This document shows positions 17,372 through 23,565 of a stretch of DNA of 23,565 nt, piece after piece. Position numbers and translations under genes: made by a program. Source of the DNA: Eubacteriaceae bacterium (GTDB taxonomy: Bacteria > Bacillota > Clostridia > Eubacteriales > Alkalibacteraceae); the NCBI GenBank assembly GCA_003446375.1, contig DMAW01000108.1, positions 1 through 23,565 of the forward strand. The letters are read 5' to 3'. Below the pieces are notes generated by a model. That model saw only the letters and a list, made by a program, of their open reading frames with translations. It did no database searches and was not told the DNA's origin. Position 1 is the first letter of the stretch. Each line of letters opens with the position of its first letter.

Positions 17372-18146
17372 GGCGAATCCCCTCTTCTTTGAATATGCTT
17401 TGCCTGCTTACAGTTCTTTCAAATATTTTTTCAAATTCTTCGATATATTTTTTTATGCTGGCATGCAAAGTAAAAGTCTCCAACTTTAGTTCATAGCCAA
17501 GGATCAACTTTTTATCAACTTTATAAACGATATCTTTATAATTCACAAAAGTTGTTGCAATAATATTTTCAACAATCTTTTTATGCTCATGCTTCAAAGG
17601 TTTATCACAGATCAATATAAAATGCTCTTGGTCTGACAATGACAAATCTTGAAAATCTTCATCTTTCAATTTTTTTATTTTTTTAACCAATAAATCGAAC
17701 ATCTTCTCTTCCAACTCTATATCATTTATATCTCGTAATATTCTTTCAGATATTTTAACAGCACTTTTGCCAAGTTTTTTTTGTAGCTCAACTAAAAAAT
17801 CATCTCTTTCATCCTCTATTTCCTTCAAAAATGCTTCTCTTTTTTCTTCTGCCTGCAATTGATATCCTTCCAACAGATTGCTTTTTATATCATTGGCTTC
17901 TTTCCTTGCACCTTCAAGTATCTCTCTTTTGTTTTTTTCCAGCTCTGTTATTTTGCTTTCGTACTCTTTCGCCAATTCGTCAGCTTCAGACATCTTTCTT
18001 ACGGATTCATCTATGGTTTCATCGATTTGCTTTTGCCTTTTTTCCATTACATCTGAAATTGGCTTGTAGAAAAATTTTTGCAATACAAAAAGCAAAATAA
18101 AGAAGTTTATTATCTGCGCTAAAATTTCAAATAGATTTATTTGCAT
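17352..18146 (-). CDS. atpF: N-type ATPase b subunit with long, delta-like C-terminal extension
   Basis: Stator subunit of 264 residues, about 100 longer than ordinary b (near 160). Residues 5-25 form the membrane anchor (LFEILAQIINFFILLFVLQKF) followed by KPI, as in F-type b. A charged, right-handed-coil type helix spans about 30-160 (Glu/Lys rich). The extra C-terminal part (about 170-245) has VDKKLILGYELKLETFTLHA followed by SIKKYIEEF, which resembles the end of subunit delta (D..LIGG......D.S....L..L). No separate atpH gene exists in the operon. I infer a b-delta-like fusion that links the membrane stator to alpha. RBS GAGG overlaps the atpE stop. Confidence 0.88.
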   Translation of the reverse strand: MQINLFEILAQIINFFILLFVLQKFFYKPISDVMEKRQKQIDETIDESVRKMSEADELAKEYESKITELEKNKREILEGARKEANDIKSNLLEGYQLQAEEKREAFLKEIEDERDDFLVELQKKLGKSAVKISERILRDINDIELEEKMFDLLVKKIKKLKDEDFQDLSLSDQEHFILICDKPLKHEHKKIVENIIATTFVNYKDIVYKVDKKLILGYELKLETFTLHASIKKYIEEFEKIFERTVSRQSIFKEEGIRRAEKPT

Positions 18147-18150
18147 GGCG

Positions 18151-18417
18151 TTACCTCAATACGGCATTCCAAAATGGATTTGCGAACAGCAATATCATCG
18201 ATACCACAAAACAATATATGGCTGTCGATTCTATCATCGCAAGACCGACAAAGAGAGTCCTTGAAATGGTGTTTGATTCATCAGGCTGCTGGGCTATAGA
18301 TCTGAGAGCCTGGGAAACTGCATTTCCTTCTCCTATTGCCGGCGCTATAGATCCGATTGCAATCGTAAGACCGGCTACGATTATTGATGTCATCCCTATT
18401 ACAGTTATAGATTCCAT
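18151..18417 (-). CDS. atpE: N-type ATPase c subunit (two-carboxylate rotor)
   Basis: Two-helix rotor ring subunit, 88 residues. Helix 1 carries PAIGEGNA with E30; the conserved loop is RSIAQQPDE; helix 2 carries GLAMIESTAIY with E63, S64, T65 and Y68. In Na+-driven c rings the ligands are Gln/Glu in helix 1, the helix-2 Glu, Ser, Thr and a Tyr. E30 in the Gln position gives the two-carboxylate type described for Fusobacterium nucleatum. Na+ coupling is therefore plausible, but an N-type c17 ring from Burkholderia pseudomallei was found H+ specific, so ion choice stays open. The RBS is GGAGGG, six bases before the ATG. Confidence 0.95.
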   Translation of the reverse strand: MESITVIGMTSIIVAGLTIAIGSIAPAIGEGNAVSQALRSIAQQPDESNTISRTLFVGLAMIESTAIYCFVVSMILLFANPFWNAVLR

Positions 18418-18429
18418 ATGATTCCCTCC

Positions 18430-19095
18430 TTATTTATTTTCATTGGCAGCAGCTATGTAAACTATCGCGAGAATTGAAAAGATATAAGCCTGAATCGCTC
18501 CTGTCAAAAGCCCCAGCAGTTGTATTACTACAGGAAATATAAATGGTATCACGCTAAGCAATATGACAACTATTACGCTTGTGCTCATTACGTTTCCATA
18601 CAAACGCACCGCAAGTGATATCGTTCTGGAAAATTCACTTATTATATTGAAAGGAAGCATCACTACTGAAGGTTTTGTATATTGCTTTAAATAGTTTTTA
18701 AGACCTATATTTGCTACCCCGTATACAGGCACTGCAAAAAAAACGCATATAGCCAAAGAAATCGTCGTATTTAAGGAACCTGTAGGCGAAATGAATCCCG
18801 GAATAATTGACAACAATGTTGAACTAAGTATAAAAATAAATATTGTGCTGACAAATGGCAGGTAGCTTTCCGGGTCCTGCTGGCTAATGCCTCTTATCTG
18901 CCTATTGATTCTGATCATAAGAGCCTCTAAAATACTCTGTCCTTTGCTTATATCCTTATCTGATCTCAAATTCCGAGTCAATGCGTAGGATATTACAAAG
19001 AGAATAATAATTGTGATCCATGTAAATGCCAAAGTAGCGGTAATCCTTATAAACCCGTACTCAAAATATACGATACCGCTTGGATCGATGACCAT
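18430..19095 (-). CDS. atpB: N-type ATPase a subunit
   Basis: Membrane stator subunit that forms the ion half-channels against the c ring, 221 residues and about five or six membrane helices. The essential arginine is R164 in SRTISLAVRLYGNVMS (the R210 equivalent of E. coli). The last helices include QLLGLLTGAIQAYIFSILA with the conserved Q and Y, and the protein ends AANENK. The N-terminus (VIDPSGIVYFEYGFIRIT) is short like other N-type a subunits. RBS GGGGGTGAT precedes ATG 19095; 12 bp separate it from atpE. Confidence 0.94.
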   Translation of the reverse strand: MVIDPSGIVYFEYGFIRITATLAFTWITIIILFVISYALTRNLRSDKDISKGQSILEALMIRINRQIRGISQQDPESYLPFVSTIFIFILSSTLLSIIPGFISPTGSLNTTISLAICVFFAVPVYGVANIGLKNYLKQYTKPSVVMLPFNIISEFSRTISLAVRLYGNVMSTSVIVVILLSVIPFIFPVVIQLLGLLTGAIQAYIFSILAIVYIAAANENK

Positions 19096-19109
19096 TTTAT
19101 CACCCCCGA

Positions 19110-19385
19110 TTACTTATTATCCTTGCTTAAGCCTATGCTCTTCTTGATGCTATTTGTCATGGCTACCCTAACTATGACTACGCCTGATAATGCAGCAATC
19201 ATATTGTAACCGTTGCCACTGCTTATAAAGTAAATCCCTGCCAATAAAATAACCATTCTTATAATCAGGCTAGCTGACATAAACAAAGCAGGATATTTTA
19301 ATTTATTTAACATTGTGACGCTTAAATAAAGGCCGCCAAAAAATATGAATCCCAATAATCCCCCTACTATAAAAGCTATAAGCAT
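19110..19385 (-). CDS. atpR: N-ATPase accessory membrane subunit AtpR
   Basis: Ninety-one residues with three hydrophobic segments (about 4-24, 32-54 and 60-76) and a basic tail (KKSIGLSKDNK). It sits in the slot of atpR, between atpQ and atpB, which defines the N-ATPase operon. Charged residues within the membrane part (R43 and R73) match the type of conserved Arg reported for AtpR, which is thought to help assemble or stabilise the c ring. The exact function is unknown. The start is ATG 19385 with GAGGTG upstream. Confidence 0.88.
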   Translation of the reverse strand: MLIAFIVGGLLGFIFFGGLYLSVTMLNKLKYPALFMSASLIIRMVILLAGIYFISSGNGYNMIAALSGVVIVRVAMTNSIKKSIGLSKDNK

Positions 19386-19394
19386 CTGTACACC

Positions 19395-19691
19395 TCACTC
19401 GTTTTTGCTTTTCTCTTTAATCCAATGCCACGCGTTTAAACACCCTGCTATTACGCCTACAAAAATCAGTGTCAGAGTCCATGAAAATTCGCTGCTGTAG
19501 CGCTCATCAAGAAATAATCCCAAAGCGATCCCCAAAAGCGTAGGAACAGCTATAGACCAACCGACTATGCCAAAAACCCCCATGCCGAACATTATCTCTT
19601 TTCCTTCTTTACGAGATCTTATCTTTTTTTCGACATCAGATGTAATTTTATCAACCAGCTCCTTTTCAGGGGTGTCGCTATTTTTTTTCAA
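19395..19691 (-). CDS. atpQ: N-ATPase accessory membrane subunit AtpQ (AtpI-like)
   Basis: A 98-residue, AtpI-like two-helix protein, counted from TTG 19691, which lies eight bases after GGAG. GTG 19700, overlapping the atpC stop, would add three residues and cannot be excluded. A charged N-terminus (KKNSDTPEKELVDKITSDVEKK) precedes the two helices (about 40-60 and 70-90), the first with VPTLLGIALGLFLDE, matching AtpI-type GIALGLFLDE. The location, directly after atpC and before atpR, is that of AtpQ in N-ATPase operons. It may act in c-ring assembly or ion supply, as proposed for AtpI. Confidence 0.86.
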   Translation of the reverse strand: MKKNSDTPEKELVDKITSDVEKKIRSRKEGKEIMFGMGVFGIVGWSIAVPTLLGIALGLFLDERYSSEFSWTLTLIFVGVIAGCLNAWHWIKEKSKNE

Positions 19692-19696
19692 TAAAA

Positions 19697-20074
19697 TCAC
19701 TCCAATTCCATGAACATCTTCAAGGTATCTATCTCCATTTTAGTCAGTATCTCATTTGTCTTTTTTTCCTTTTCATCTAGAACGCTAAACTCTTTTTCTA
19801 TCGTCTTGCTCAATGTCTCAATCGACGAGCCTTTAAGGGCATGATAACAAGAAATATATACCACATCGCCTTTCTTAACCAAAAGACCATAGTTTATCCC
19901 ATAGTACTCCACGCTTTCTTCATTGAACAATGTCAACACTCCCGCAGCTAAGCTAGATACGTAATCTATGTGCCTAGGCAATACTTGAAAATATCCTTCG
20001 CTTCCCGGAGCAGTAATTTTAGTAGCCATTTGCTCTGCAACAGTCTTATTCGGAATTATTATCTTAACTTGCAC
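19697..20074 (-). CDS. atpC: N-type ATPase epsilon subunit
   Basis: Central-stalk subunit that joins gamma to the c ring, 125 residues. The start is GTG 20074, just after the atpD stop (TGATGTG), with AAAGGAAAG upstream; the longer frame to 20101 lies in the atpD coding end and lacks an RBS. The N-terminal beta-sandwich domain has ITAPGSEGYFQVLPRHIDYVS, which is the epsilon signature (P..EG.F.VLP.H......). The C-terminal helices (about 85-120) are present. Confidence 0.92.
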   Translation of the reverse strand: MQVKIIIPNKTVAEQMATKITAPGSEGYFQVLPRHIDYVSSLAAGVLTLFNEESVEYYGINYGLLVKKGDVVYISCYHALKGSSIETLSKTIEKEFSVLDEKEKKTNEILTKMEIDTLKMFMELE

Positions 20075-20075
20075 A

Positions 20076-21467
20076 TCAGATCTTTCCTTTCGCTTTCTCA
20101 ATAGCTTCCTCTATATTCCCAATCATGTACAAATCACTTTCGCTGTAGTTAATAAATTGGTCGTTTAGTATCCTCTCAAATCCTTCAAGAGCTTTATTCA
20201 AATCCACAATTTTACCGGTCATGCCGGTAAAATGTTCGGTAGTATAAAATGGCTGCGTCAAATATCGTTCAAGCTTTCGAGCTCTGTATACTGTGTTTCT
20301 GTCTTCCTTAGACAGCTCTTCTATCCCCAGCATCGCTATGGTATCTTTCATTTCTTCATATATCGAGAGATTCCTTTTGATTTCCTGAGCTATTTTATAG
20401 TGCCTCTCACCAACAATCCTTGAATTCAACATTTTTGACGATGAAACAAGTGGATCTATTGCCGGATAGAGTCCTTCACTTGCTCTTTTTCTCGACAGTA
20501 TCACTGAAGCTGATAATTGTGAAAACGTATGGGTTGCAGATGGATCCGTAAAATCATCAGCAGGTACGTACACAGCCTGTATTGAGGTTATTGAACCCGT
20601 CTTTGTGCTTGATATTCTTTCTTGAAGCTCAGCAAGTTCACTAGACAAGGTAGGTTGATATCCTACCCTTGAAGGCATTTTTCCTATTAAGCCTGAAACC
20701 TCGGAGCCTGCTTGGATAAATCTAAAAATATTGTCTATTAGCAACAACACATCTTTTTTGTCTACATCCCTGAAATGTTCAGCTATTGTCAGCGCTGCAT
20801 GTCCTACTCTGAACCTAGCTCCGGGTGGTTCATTCATTTGTGCAAAAATCAGCACCGCATTTTCCAGCACTTTAGCTTCTTTGATTTCCCTGTATAATTC
20901 CTCTGCCTCTCTCGACCGTTCACCTATACCGCAGAAGATGCTATATCCCTTATTTTTTTTTGCCGTATTATTTATCAATTCTGTTATCAAGACAGATTTT
21001 CCTACGCCGGCTCCGCCAAATAGACCTGTTTTCTCTCCTTTAGGCAGCGGGGTCAAAACGTCTATTGCTTTAATTCCTGTCAAAAATATCTCATCGGTGG
21101 TGCTTCGTTTTGAAAAATGAATTGACTTTTGATGTATCGACTTAAGAAGGATGTCCCTTTCTTCATCTCCATCGTCCAGGCGATTTCCAAAAACATCAAA
21201 AACCTTTCCTAAAACATCTCTCCCTACAGGTATTTTAAGATGTTCTCCCGTATCCCAGATTTCATCACCACGGGCAAGTCCTGATGTGGAAGTCAATGCT
21301 ATGGCTTTTATGGTTTTTTCGTCAACATGGGAATTGGTTTCAAAAATAATACGTCCTAAATCTCCCGTTATCAATTTGTTGTTGATTGAAGGGAGCTTTT
21401 CTGAAAATACAGCCTCTATGACACTTCCTCTGATTGAACTTATATATCCCTTGTTCATCTTATCCAT
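20076..21467 (-). CDS. atpD: N-type ATPase beta subunit (catalytic)
   Basis: Catalytic nucleotide-binding subunit, 463 residues, first gene of the operon. The P-loop is GLFGGAGVGKS (G148-S158), with serine where typical F-type beta has threonine (GGAGVGKT). The catalytic glutamate is E183 in GIGERSRE. Further family stretches are ARFRVGHAALTIAEHFRD, MPSRVGYQPTLSSELAELQE and the C-terminal ELSKED (DELSEED-like). RBS AAGGAG lies eight bases before the ATG. Being first, with epsilon next, matches the atpDCQRBEFAG order and not the ordinary atpBEFHAGDC order. I found no convincing promoter in the 229-bp upstream region on this strand. Confidence 0.97.
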   Translation of the reverse strand: MDKMNKGYISSIRGSVIEAVFSEKLPSINNKLITGDLGRIIFETNSHVDEKTIKAIALTSTSGLARGDEIWDTGEHLKIPVGRDVLGKVFDVFGNRLDDGDEERDILLKSIHQKSIHFSKRSTTDEIFLTGIKAIDVLTPLPKGEKTGLFGGAGVGKSVLITELINNTAKKNKGYSIFCGIGERSREAEELYREIKEAKVLENAVLIFAQMNEPPGARFRVGHAALTIAEHFRDVDKKDVLLLIDNIFRFIQAGSEVSGLIGKMPSRVGYQPTLSSELAELQERISSTKTGSITSIQAVYVPADDFTDPSATHTFSQLSASVILSRKRASEGLYPAIDPLVSSSKMLNSRIVGERHYKIAQEIKRNLSIYEEMKDTIAMLGIEELSKEDRNTVYRARKLERYLTQPFYTTEHFTGMTGKIVDLNKALEGFERILNDQFINYSESDLYMIGNIEEAIEKAKGKI

Positions 21468-21584
21468 GCCTAAGTCTCCTTGCCTGTAAAAATTAAGTTT
21501 CTTGTTATAGATTTACCCCATATGAGAAGTTGCTAATCTTTTACTTTTTTACAGCTATCATCGTATCGGAATTTGGTCTTCCCG

Positions 21585-21613
21585 TTGACAAACGATACCC
21601 TTTGCCATAAACT
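21585..21613 (+). promoter_or_regulatory. Promoter of the DUF2284 gene
   Basis: TTGACA (21585-21590), a 17-base spacer and TAAACT (21608-21613) on the plus strand give a good sigma-A-type promoter about 80 bp before ATG 21697. Confidence 0.68.
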
Positions 21614-21696
21614 TAAGTTAGGATAATTTTTGTGCGTTATTATTTAAAGCACAAGGTGTAATCGTTTAATCAACGGTATAGAATGGAGGCAATTTT

Positions 21697-22227
21697 ATGA
21701 CAAGCATACTTGATGCAATACCCCGACATGTTGCTCATCATCACAAAATCCCCATAAATTCAATAAAGCTCAGCGAAGAAGTAAGAAACATGTGCCAACA
21801 GAATCGTTGCGGGCATTATGGCAAGAATTGGGCTTGCCCTCCTGCTATCGATGATTTAGATAAAATAAAAGATGAGTTTTCAACATATGATGATTTTATA
21901 ATTCTATATGAAGTATACAAACTGAAAAATCAATACGACTGGGCAGGGATGGTGGAATCAGCCGTAAATTTTCAGCACAAGCTTTTAGATTTGAAAAACG
22001 ATATAGACAAAGGCATAAAATTCAAAATACTTGGAGTCGGCGCTTGCTCATTATGTAAAAAGTGTACTTATATAGACGGAGAACCTTGTCGCCGCCCTGA
22101 TGATAAAATAATATCCCTGGAGGCTCACGGAATAGACGTAATGTCTTTGATGAAAGACAATGGACTTAAATACAATAACGGGCCAAATACCGTAACGTAT
22201 ATTGGCGGATTGCTCTATGAAACTTAA
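21697..22227 (+). CDS. Cys-rich DUF2284 metal-binding protein
   Basis: A 176-residue soluble protein of the DUF2284 family (predicted metal-binding). It has two cysteine groups: C33, C38 and C47 (C-x4-C-x8-CPP, with GKNWACPPA) and C117, C120, C123, C131 (GACSLCKKCTYIDGEPCRRP), the second ferredoxin-like. The tail has EAHGIDVMSLM and YIGGLLYE, both usual for the family. The start has ATGGAGGCAATTTT upstream. The function is unknown; such proteins are often placed near corrinoid methyltransferases or [Fe-S] redox genes. Here it faces a UroD-family methyltransferase across a hairpin and is divergent from the atp operon. Confidence 0.88.
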   Translation: MTSILDAIPRHVAHHHKIPINSIKLSEEVRNMCQQNRCGHYGKNWACPPAIDDLDKIKDEFSTYDDFIILYEVYKLKNQYDWAGMVESAVNFQHKLLDLKNDIDKGIKFKILGVGACSLCKKCTYIDGEPCRRPDDKIISLEAHGIDVMSLMKDNGLKYNNGPNTVTYIGGLLYET

Positions 22228-22233
22228 TGTACA

Positions 22234-22272
22234 AAACGGCTCTGTTCAGGACAACCTTGAACAGAGCCGTTT
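22234..22272. terminator. Strong bidirectional hairpin between convergent genes
   Basis: AAACGGCTCTGTTCA (22234-22248) and TGAACAGAGCCGTTT (22258-22272) form a perfect 15-bp stem around a nine-base loop. It lies 7 bp after the DUF2284 stop and 9 bp before the stop of the UroD-family gene. T-runs on both sides are short (TTT and TTTT), so termination rests on stem stability. Confidence 0.8.
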
Positions 22273-22280
22273 AATGAACT

Positions 22281-23258
22281 TTAAAACATCTTTTTACTCA
22301 TTTCATCTATTACTTCAGAAGCTGTTTCGTAAACCCCGGGAAACGAACTGAAATTAAGTCCCTGTGTCAAATTTGGAATGAAATAATGTTTTCCGCAATT
22401 TTTACAAGCTCTTTCAATTTCTCTTTCCAATATCTCTCTAGTCCAGCCCGGAAAATCCACGACCCCGCTATCTACATCCCCCATAAAGCTGATTTTTCCT
22501 CCATATTCTTTAATTAACTCAGGTGTGTTGTTAGTAGTCATTACCCCTTGCCATATGTCTATTCCCATATCGACCATATACGGGACCAAATTTGCAGCAT
22601 ATGAATCGCTGTGGTGAACTATCAACTCCACCCCATTATCTTTATAGAAACCGTATATTTTTTTATACCTTGGCAAATAAAATTCTTCGAACATTTCCGG
22701 TGATATAAATGACGACTTCTGGCTTCCCCAGTCATCGTGATGAAATATGCAGTCCGGCTTGATCTTTTCAATCATGACTTTTGCATATTCAAGTTCATGA
22801 TCCATGAGATAATCTATCAGCTCATGCATTTTTTCCGGCTCTTCATACAGTGCTATGAGAGCTTCTTCCATGCTCATAAGGTGATGTGTCATCTCAAATA
22901 GACCTGGAGCGACAAATCCGGTTACGAATTCTTCGTTCCTGTCTACAGAATCAGCGTGTTCTATGGCTGCGGCCCAAGCCTCATTTGAAGTCTGAACTGT
23001 TGGAGCCTTAACGTATTTGCGCCAATTTGTAATGTCTTTTAATACAAGGTGTTTTTCATCATGCACAGGAAATCCTCCAAGCTGTCCTTCGGGCCAGCTA
23101 AAAGTTATTCCCCACTCGTTTTTTATCGTTTGACCGGGACCCGCCATGGTTCCAAGAGGCGCTTCCATTATAAGGTTCATAAATTCATATTGGTTCACGA
23201 ACCTGTCGGGCTTGCCCCCTTTGATCGTCTCCATTAAATTTTGTCTTTTGGTTAACAT
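22281..23258 (-). CDS. Uroporphyrinogen decarboxylase-family (corrinoid) methyltransferase
   Basis: A 325-residue TIM-barrel protein of the UroD family, most like corrinoid-dependent methyltransferases rather than true haem UroD. The start is ATG 23258, with GGGGGGAGG upstream; the frame reaches 23294 and overlaps the previous stop, but I see no RBS there. Family stretches are FHHDDWGSQKSSFISPEMFE, the following FYLPRYKKIYGFYKDNG, and VHHSDSYAANLVPYMVDMGI with H215 and D218. MtaA/MtbA-type enzymes have HxC at this place as zinc ligands; here Cys is absent (HHSD), and C285 and C288 lie later in ERACKNCGK. It directly follows a corrinoid protein in the same operon, so a role in moving a methyl group to or from that protein is likely. 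The substrate is unknown. Confidence 0.85.
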   Translation of the reverse strand: MLTKRQNLMETIKGGKPDRFVNQYEFMNLIMEAPLGTMAGPGQTIKNEWGITFSWPEGQLGGFPVHDEKHLVLKDITNWRKYVKAPTVQTSNEAWAAAIEHADSVDRNEEFVTGFVAPGLFEMTHHLMSMEEALIALYEEPEKMHELIDYLMDHELEYAKVMIEKIKPDCIFHHDDWGSQKSSFISPEMFEEFYLPRYKKIYGFYKDNGVELIVHHSDSYAANLVPYMVDMGIDIWQGVMTTNNTPELIKEYGGKISFMGDVDSGVVDFPGWTREILEREIERACKNCGKHYFIPNLTQGLNFSSFPGVYETASEVIDEMSKKMF

Positions 23259-23290
23259 ATGATAAAAACCTCCCCCCGATTTATTATATT

Positions 23291-23565
23291 TCAACCTCTT
23301 GCAAGTTCTTTTGCTTTAACAGCCGCACTTCCGGCATCCGGCGCATATCCGTCTGCGCCTATCTGCTGGGCGTACTCAGGAGTAACCGGCGCTCCCCCTA
23401 CCATGACTTTTACATTAAATCCGCTTTCTTTTACCTGTCTGACTGTTTCTTTTAGCGCAGGCATCGTAGTCGTCAATAACCCCGAACAAGCAACTAGCTT
23501 GACATTATCATTATCCCGTATTGCATCTACAAATTTAGCCGCCGGAACGTCTACCCCAAGGTCAA
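23291..23565 (-). CDS. Corrinoid (B12-binding) methyltransferase protein, C-terminal part (5' end outside window)
   Basis: The open frame reaches the right edge; 90 residues are visible. They match the C-terminal end of MtaC/MtbC-like corrinoid proteins: DLGVDVPAAKFVDAI, SGLLTTTMPALKETV, VKVMVGGAPVTPEYA and IGADGYAPDAGSAAVKAKEL. The N-terminal helical domain and the cobalt-ligating DxHxxG motif would lie beyond the window, so function rests on this Rossmann-fold half only. A TTG inside the frame at 23476 is not a real start. It runs 32 bp before the UroD-family methyltransferase and presumably supplies its methyl-cobamide partner. Confidence 0.92.
   Translation of the reverse strand, partial: DLGVDVPAAKFVDAIRDNDNVKLVACSGLLTTTMPALKETVRQVKESGFNVKVMVGGAPVTPEYAQQIGADGYAPDAGSAAVKAKELARG

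Noticed and set aside
21563..21598. GTATCG / CGATAC inverted repeat between atpD and the DUF2284 gene
   Set aside because: Only 6 bp arms separated by 24 bases, so it could easily be chance; it overlaps the plus-strand -35 region but is too weak to call an operator.

Overview
The window looks like the chromosome of a low-GC, strictly or mostly anaerobic Gram-positive bacterium (Clostridia-type Firmicutes). The evidence is AT-rich intergenic DNA, strong GGAGG ribosome-binding sites, TTG and GTG starts, a glycyl-radical pyruvate formate-lyase behind a ZTP riboswitch, an NfeD/FloA operon, a Fur-box-controlled Feo system and corrinoid methyltransferase genes. I see no phage, IS element, CRISPR array, tRNA or rRNA. 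The species is not identified; corrinoid methyl transfer plus formate metabolism would suit an acetogen-like lifestyle, but that is inference.

Layout from left to right. (1) 1-1342, minus: RlmD-type rRNA uracil-C5 methyltransferase, cut at its 3' end by the window edge. (2) 1534-2454, plus: tocopherol-cyclase-like protein. (3) 2609-5459, plus: membrane-quality operon of NfeD protease, FloA flotillin and a small membrane-anchored protein, closed by a hairpin terminator. (4) 5524-7758, minus: pyruvate formate-lyase. Its leader holds a -35/-10 promoter, an 18-bp palindrome, a ZTP (pfl) riboswitch and a terminator that shares bases with the aptamer. (5) 8177-10692, plus: feoA, feoB and a FeoB-associated Cys-rich peptide under a near-perfect Fur box, closed by a long hairpin. 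(6) 10761-12956, minus: catalase-peroxidase KatG. (7) 13103-14949, minus: an unusual CDGSH / ferredoxin-like / CDGSH / glutamate-synthase FMN-domain fusion, frameshifted near its end at a 7-A tract. (8) 14986-21467, minus: a nine-gene rotary ATPase operon in the order atpD-C-Q-R-B-E-F-A-G, the diagnostic N-ATPase arrangement. (9) 21697-22227, plus: a Cys-rich DUF2284 protein. (10) 22281-23565, minus: a UroD-family methyltransferase and the C-terminal part of a corrinoid protein.

The most distinctive unit is the N-ATPase operon. It carries AtpQ and AtpR, has no atpH, and its b subunit has a long C-terminal extension ending in a delta-subunit-like stretch. Its c subunit has two carboxylates (Glu30 and Glu63) plus a Ser-Thr...Tyr set, which resembles known two-carboxylate Na+-coupled rotors. 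The operon runs on, with a 36-bp gap, into the iron-sulfur/FMN fusion gene and then, possibly, katG.

The pflB leader is the best regulatory element: the conserved GGGCA end of the aptamer is also the 5' strand of the terminator, so ZTP binding and termination should be mutually exclusive. This would couple formate production to the state of the 10-formyl-tetrahydrofolate pool. No fully unprecedented multi-gene system is evident. The novelty candidates are the multi-domain CDGSH-GltS fusion and its frameshift, the b-delta-like stator, and the small third gene of the FloA operon.
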